Positions 6,218 through 6,830 of a stretch of 6,830 nt of DNA are shown here, one piece after another. How positions within the stretch are numbered: position 1 is the first letter of the stretch; every line of letters starts with the position of its first letter. The position numbers and the translations under genes are program-made. Below the pieces are notes generated by a model. It was not told the DNA's origin. It ran no database searches and worked only from the letters and a program-made list of their open reading frames with translations. The DNA is taken from positions 1 to 6,830 of the forward strand of contig DAHXMQ010000002.1 in the NCBI GenBank assembly GCA_027371625.1, in the 5' to 3' direction. Origin of the DNA: Candidatus Methanoperedentaceae archaeon. Lineage in GTDB: Archaea; Halobacteriota; Methanosarcinia; Methanosarcinales; Methanoperedenaceae.

Positions 6218-6222
6218 ATTAT
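6218..6222 (+). repeat. Target-site duplication ATTAT (right copy)
   Basis: These are the five bases directly outside the left terminal repeat, identical to 4652-4656. Removing the IS and one copy rejoins ...GAAAAATTATTAT to AAAATCTATG..., which places the winged-helix gene directly against the older IS fragment. Confidence 0.7.
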
Positions 6223-6402
6223 AAAATCTATGAAAAACTGATCAACAGAGACATCTTGAAAAATTGTACCCCTAAAGACGTTATTCTTCATTTATCCAGA
6301 ATTTACAAGCTGAAAATTCAAGGTAATTGGACCCTCTCTGAAATTCCAAAAAAATCCAGGAAAATCATAGAGAAATTGGATATGAAATTACATATTACTT
6401 AA
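6218..6402 (+). pseudogene. 3' remnant of a second, diverged IS1634-family transposase
   Basis: The plus strand encodes about 60 residues (YYKIYEKLINRDILKN...VILHLSRIYKLKI...LSEIPKKSRKIIEKLDM, stop TAA at 6400-6402) with no start codon or 5' part. They align without gaps to residues ~416-475 of the intact transposase on the opposite strand: YYK, V-L-LS--Y, LSEIP-K--K and E-LDM are shared, about one third identical by eye. It is therefore the tail of a different member of the same family, not a copy of the intact one. The rest is missing up to the point where the intact element inserted. Confidence 0.8.
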
Positions 6403-6407
6403 AATGA

Positions 6408-6423
6408 GCGGAGTTAAGGTTTA
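6408..6423 (+). repeat. Right terminal repeat of the older fragment, perfect inverted partner of 4656-4671
   Basis: GCGGAGTTAAGGTTTA here and its exact reverse complement at 4656-4671 form a 16-bp perfect inverted repeat enclosing the intact IS and the old transposase tail. Both are right ends of their elements, facing outward. Confidence 0.75.
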
Positions 6424-6689
6424 ATCATCGAGAATTCTATACAGACTCTGGATAACACTATAGCCTCTATCGGACAAAAGATTGACCAGTTCGATGATGA
6501 ATCTAACTTTGTCTCACAACTATACGGCGAGATAAAGGATGTGGATTTGCGGTTGTATGAATCTAATAAAATTGTTTCAACTATGGTGAATCAACCACTC
6601 CTCACACCTCGAAAGGCATGCCTGTCCTGGGGCAGACAGAAGAATCCACTAAAACCGATGTCGTTCCACATGGTGTGGAAGCTGCCAGG
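6424..6689 (+). pseudogene. Unidentified coiled-coil-like gene fragment, truncated at both ends
   Basis: Directly after the old IS end, an open frame begins without a start codon: IIENSIQTLDNTIASIGQKI, then DQFDDESNFVSQLYGEIKDV and LRLYESNKIVSTM. Hydrophobic spacing and abundant Asp/Gln/Lys suggest a helical, coiled-coil-like protein; I do not recognise a family. The 5' part was presumably lost with the old IS insertion. After ~6585 the same frame looks unnatural (VNQPLLTPRKACLSWGRQK...). The frame one base back reads more like protein (GESTTPHTSKGMPVLGQTEE, then STKTDVVPHGVEAARW), so a frameshift is possible. The last codons before the stop at 6723 belong to the IS3 end. A GTG at 6541 could open a short ORF, but there is no sign it is a real start. 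Confidence 0.5.
6664..6680. repeat. Perfect 7-bp hairpin
   Basis: TTCCACA-TGG-TGTGGAA is a perfect stem with a 3-base loop, 9 bp before the IS3 end. It follows a 10-bp palindrome AGGCATGCCT (6614-6623) and a CTGTC/GACAG pair (6622-6626, 6635-6639). Confidence 0.5.
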
Positions 6690-6718
6690 TGGACTGCACC
6701 CCAAAAAGTGGACAGGTA

Positions 6719-6737
6719 GTTAAGAAACATTCTTAAC
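6719..6737 (+). other. Hairpin between IS3 left end and orfA
   Basis: GTTAAGAA-ACA-TTCTTAAC is a perfect 8-bp stem with a 3-base loop, 27 bases before the orfA start. In this position it could hinder transcription or translation entering from outside the element, a known strategy among insertion sequences; that role is inference. Confidence 0.5.
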
Positions 6738-6763
6738 AAATGTCAACAGAAAAGGGTGCAAAT

Positions 6764-6830
6764 ATGAAAACAAGGAAAAAATTCACACGAGAATTCAAAA
6801 TATCGGTTCTTCGTGAAATTGAGAACGGAA
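6764..6830 (+). CDS. IS3-family OrfA (transposase helix-turn-helix subunit), 5' part only
   Basis: Twenty-two codons are visible: MKTRKKFTREFKISVLREIENG. The basic start followed by R-K-K-F-T-R-E-F-K and a helix is the standard N-terminus of IS3-family OrfA, which binds the element ends and is usually joined to the OrfB integrase by programmed frameshifting. AAAGGGTG (6751-6758) provides a Shine-Dalgarno 5-8 nt before the ATG. The gene runs off the right edge. Confidence 0.85.
   Translation, partial: MKTRKKFTREFKISVLREIENG

Larger units (their letters stand above)
6218..6422 (+). mobile_element. Fragment of an older IS1634-family element (right end)
   Basis: It consists of the transposase tail plus the terminal repeat GCGGAGTTAAGGTTT at 6408-6422. 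That repeat is the reverse complement of the intact element's right tip (4657-4671), with no mismatch over 15 bases. The left end is lost. No target duplication can be assigned because the other side is missing. Confidence 0.7.
6690..6830 (+). mobile_element. Left end of an IS3-family element (continues beyond the window)
   Basis: The sequence TGGACTGCACCCC followed by AAAAAGTGGACA (6690-6714) is the well-known IS3-group terminal repeat form (TG...TGCACCCCAAAAAGT.GACA). It is followed 50 bases later by the start of orfA. The right end, orfB and target duplication are outside the window, so completeness cannot be judged. The outer edge is set at the TG dinucleotide and may be off by a base or two. 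Confidence 0.82.

Noticed and set aside
4656..6423. The whole 1,768-bp stretch as a single primary insertion bounded by the perfect 16-bp inverted repeat
   Set aside because: The flanks outside the 16-bp repeats (TATTA and ATCAT) do not match. In contrast, the inner borders 4657 and 6217 have 31-bp ends and a matching ATTAT duplication.
6424..6585. IS110-type transposase fragment
   Set aside because: The helix pattern (SIQTLDNTIASIGQKIDQF) loosely recalls the IS110 coiled coil, but the expected SIPGIG motif and following residues are absent.
6541..6723. A genuine 60-residue gene starting at GTG 6541
   Set aside because: The open frame continues upstream past the GTG to the old IS end, the second half looks out of frame, and the tail is IS3 terminal-repeat sequence.
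1..6830. CRISPR arrays, tRNA or rRNA genes
   Set aside because: No regularly spaced direct repeats and no cloverleaf or rRNA-like conserved stretches were seen by eye on either strand.

Overview
The window looks like a piece of a euryarchaeal chromosome, most likely from the Methanosarcinales / ANME-2d ('Methanoperedens') neighbourhood. That placement is inference. It rests on the small subunit of the archaeal D-family DNA polymerase, archaeal TATA-type promoters, a surface protein with a PGF-CTERM-like archaeosortase tail, and an IS1634-type insertion sequence of the kind common in those genomes.

Left third (1-2509): conserved chromosomal genes. A proteasome-assembly-chaperone-like (PAC2) gene runs off the left edge on the minus strand. 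It is divergent from a two-gene plus-strand operon. The first operon gene encodes DP1, the proofreading exonuclease subunit of PolD, with all phosphoesterase motifs visible. The second encodes a helix-hairpin-helix plus DEDD-type (RNase H-like, YprB/COG3359-like) exonuclease and overlaps the first by 7 nt.

Middle (2519-4658): an accessory, visibly more AT-rich pair of divergent genes. The minus-strand gene encodes a secreted, membrane-anchored protein: signal peptide, beta-rich head with two cysteines, about 410 residues of Ala/Ser/Asn/Lys-rich helix arranged as four degenerate repeats, and a PSFE-type C-terminal sorting signal. The plus-strand gene encodes a small winged-helix (HxlR-like) regulator. 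Their TATA boxes lie back to back, so the regulator probably controls the pair. The start of the regulator is peculiar: an ATG well placed downstream of its promoter reads into an A8 tract, and one extra A would join it in frame to the winged-helix domain.

Right third (4657-6830): layered mobile DNA. A complete 1,561-bp IS1634-like element (31-bp imperfect terminal repeats, 5-bp target duplication ATTAT, intact DDE transposase) is inserted exactly at the stop codon of the regulator gene. It landed at the edge of an older, diverged fragment of the same IS family, of which only the last ~60 transposase codons and the right terminal repeat survive. Next is an unidentified coiled-coil-like gene fragment with no start, truncated on both sides. 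It is interrupted by the left end of an IS3-family element whose orfA runs out of the window.

The window shows a housekeeping replication/repair block beside a surface-protein/regulator module that has become an insertion-sequence landing zone. I saw no CRISPR array, tRNA or rRNA.
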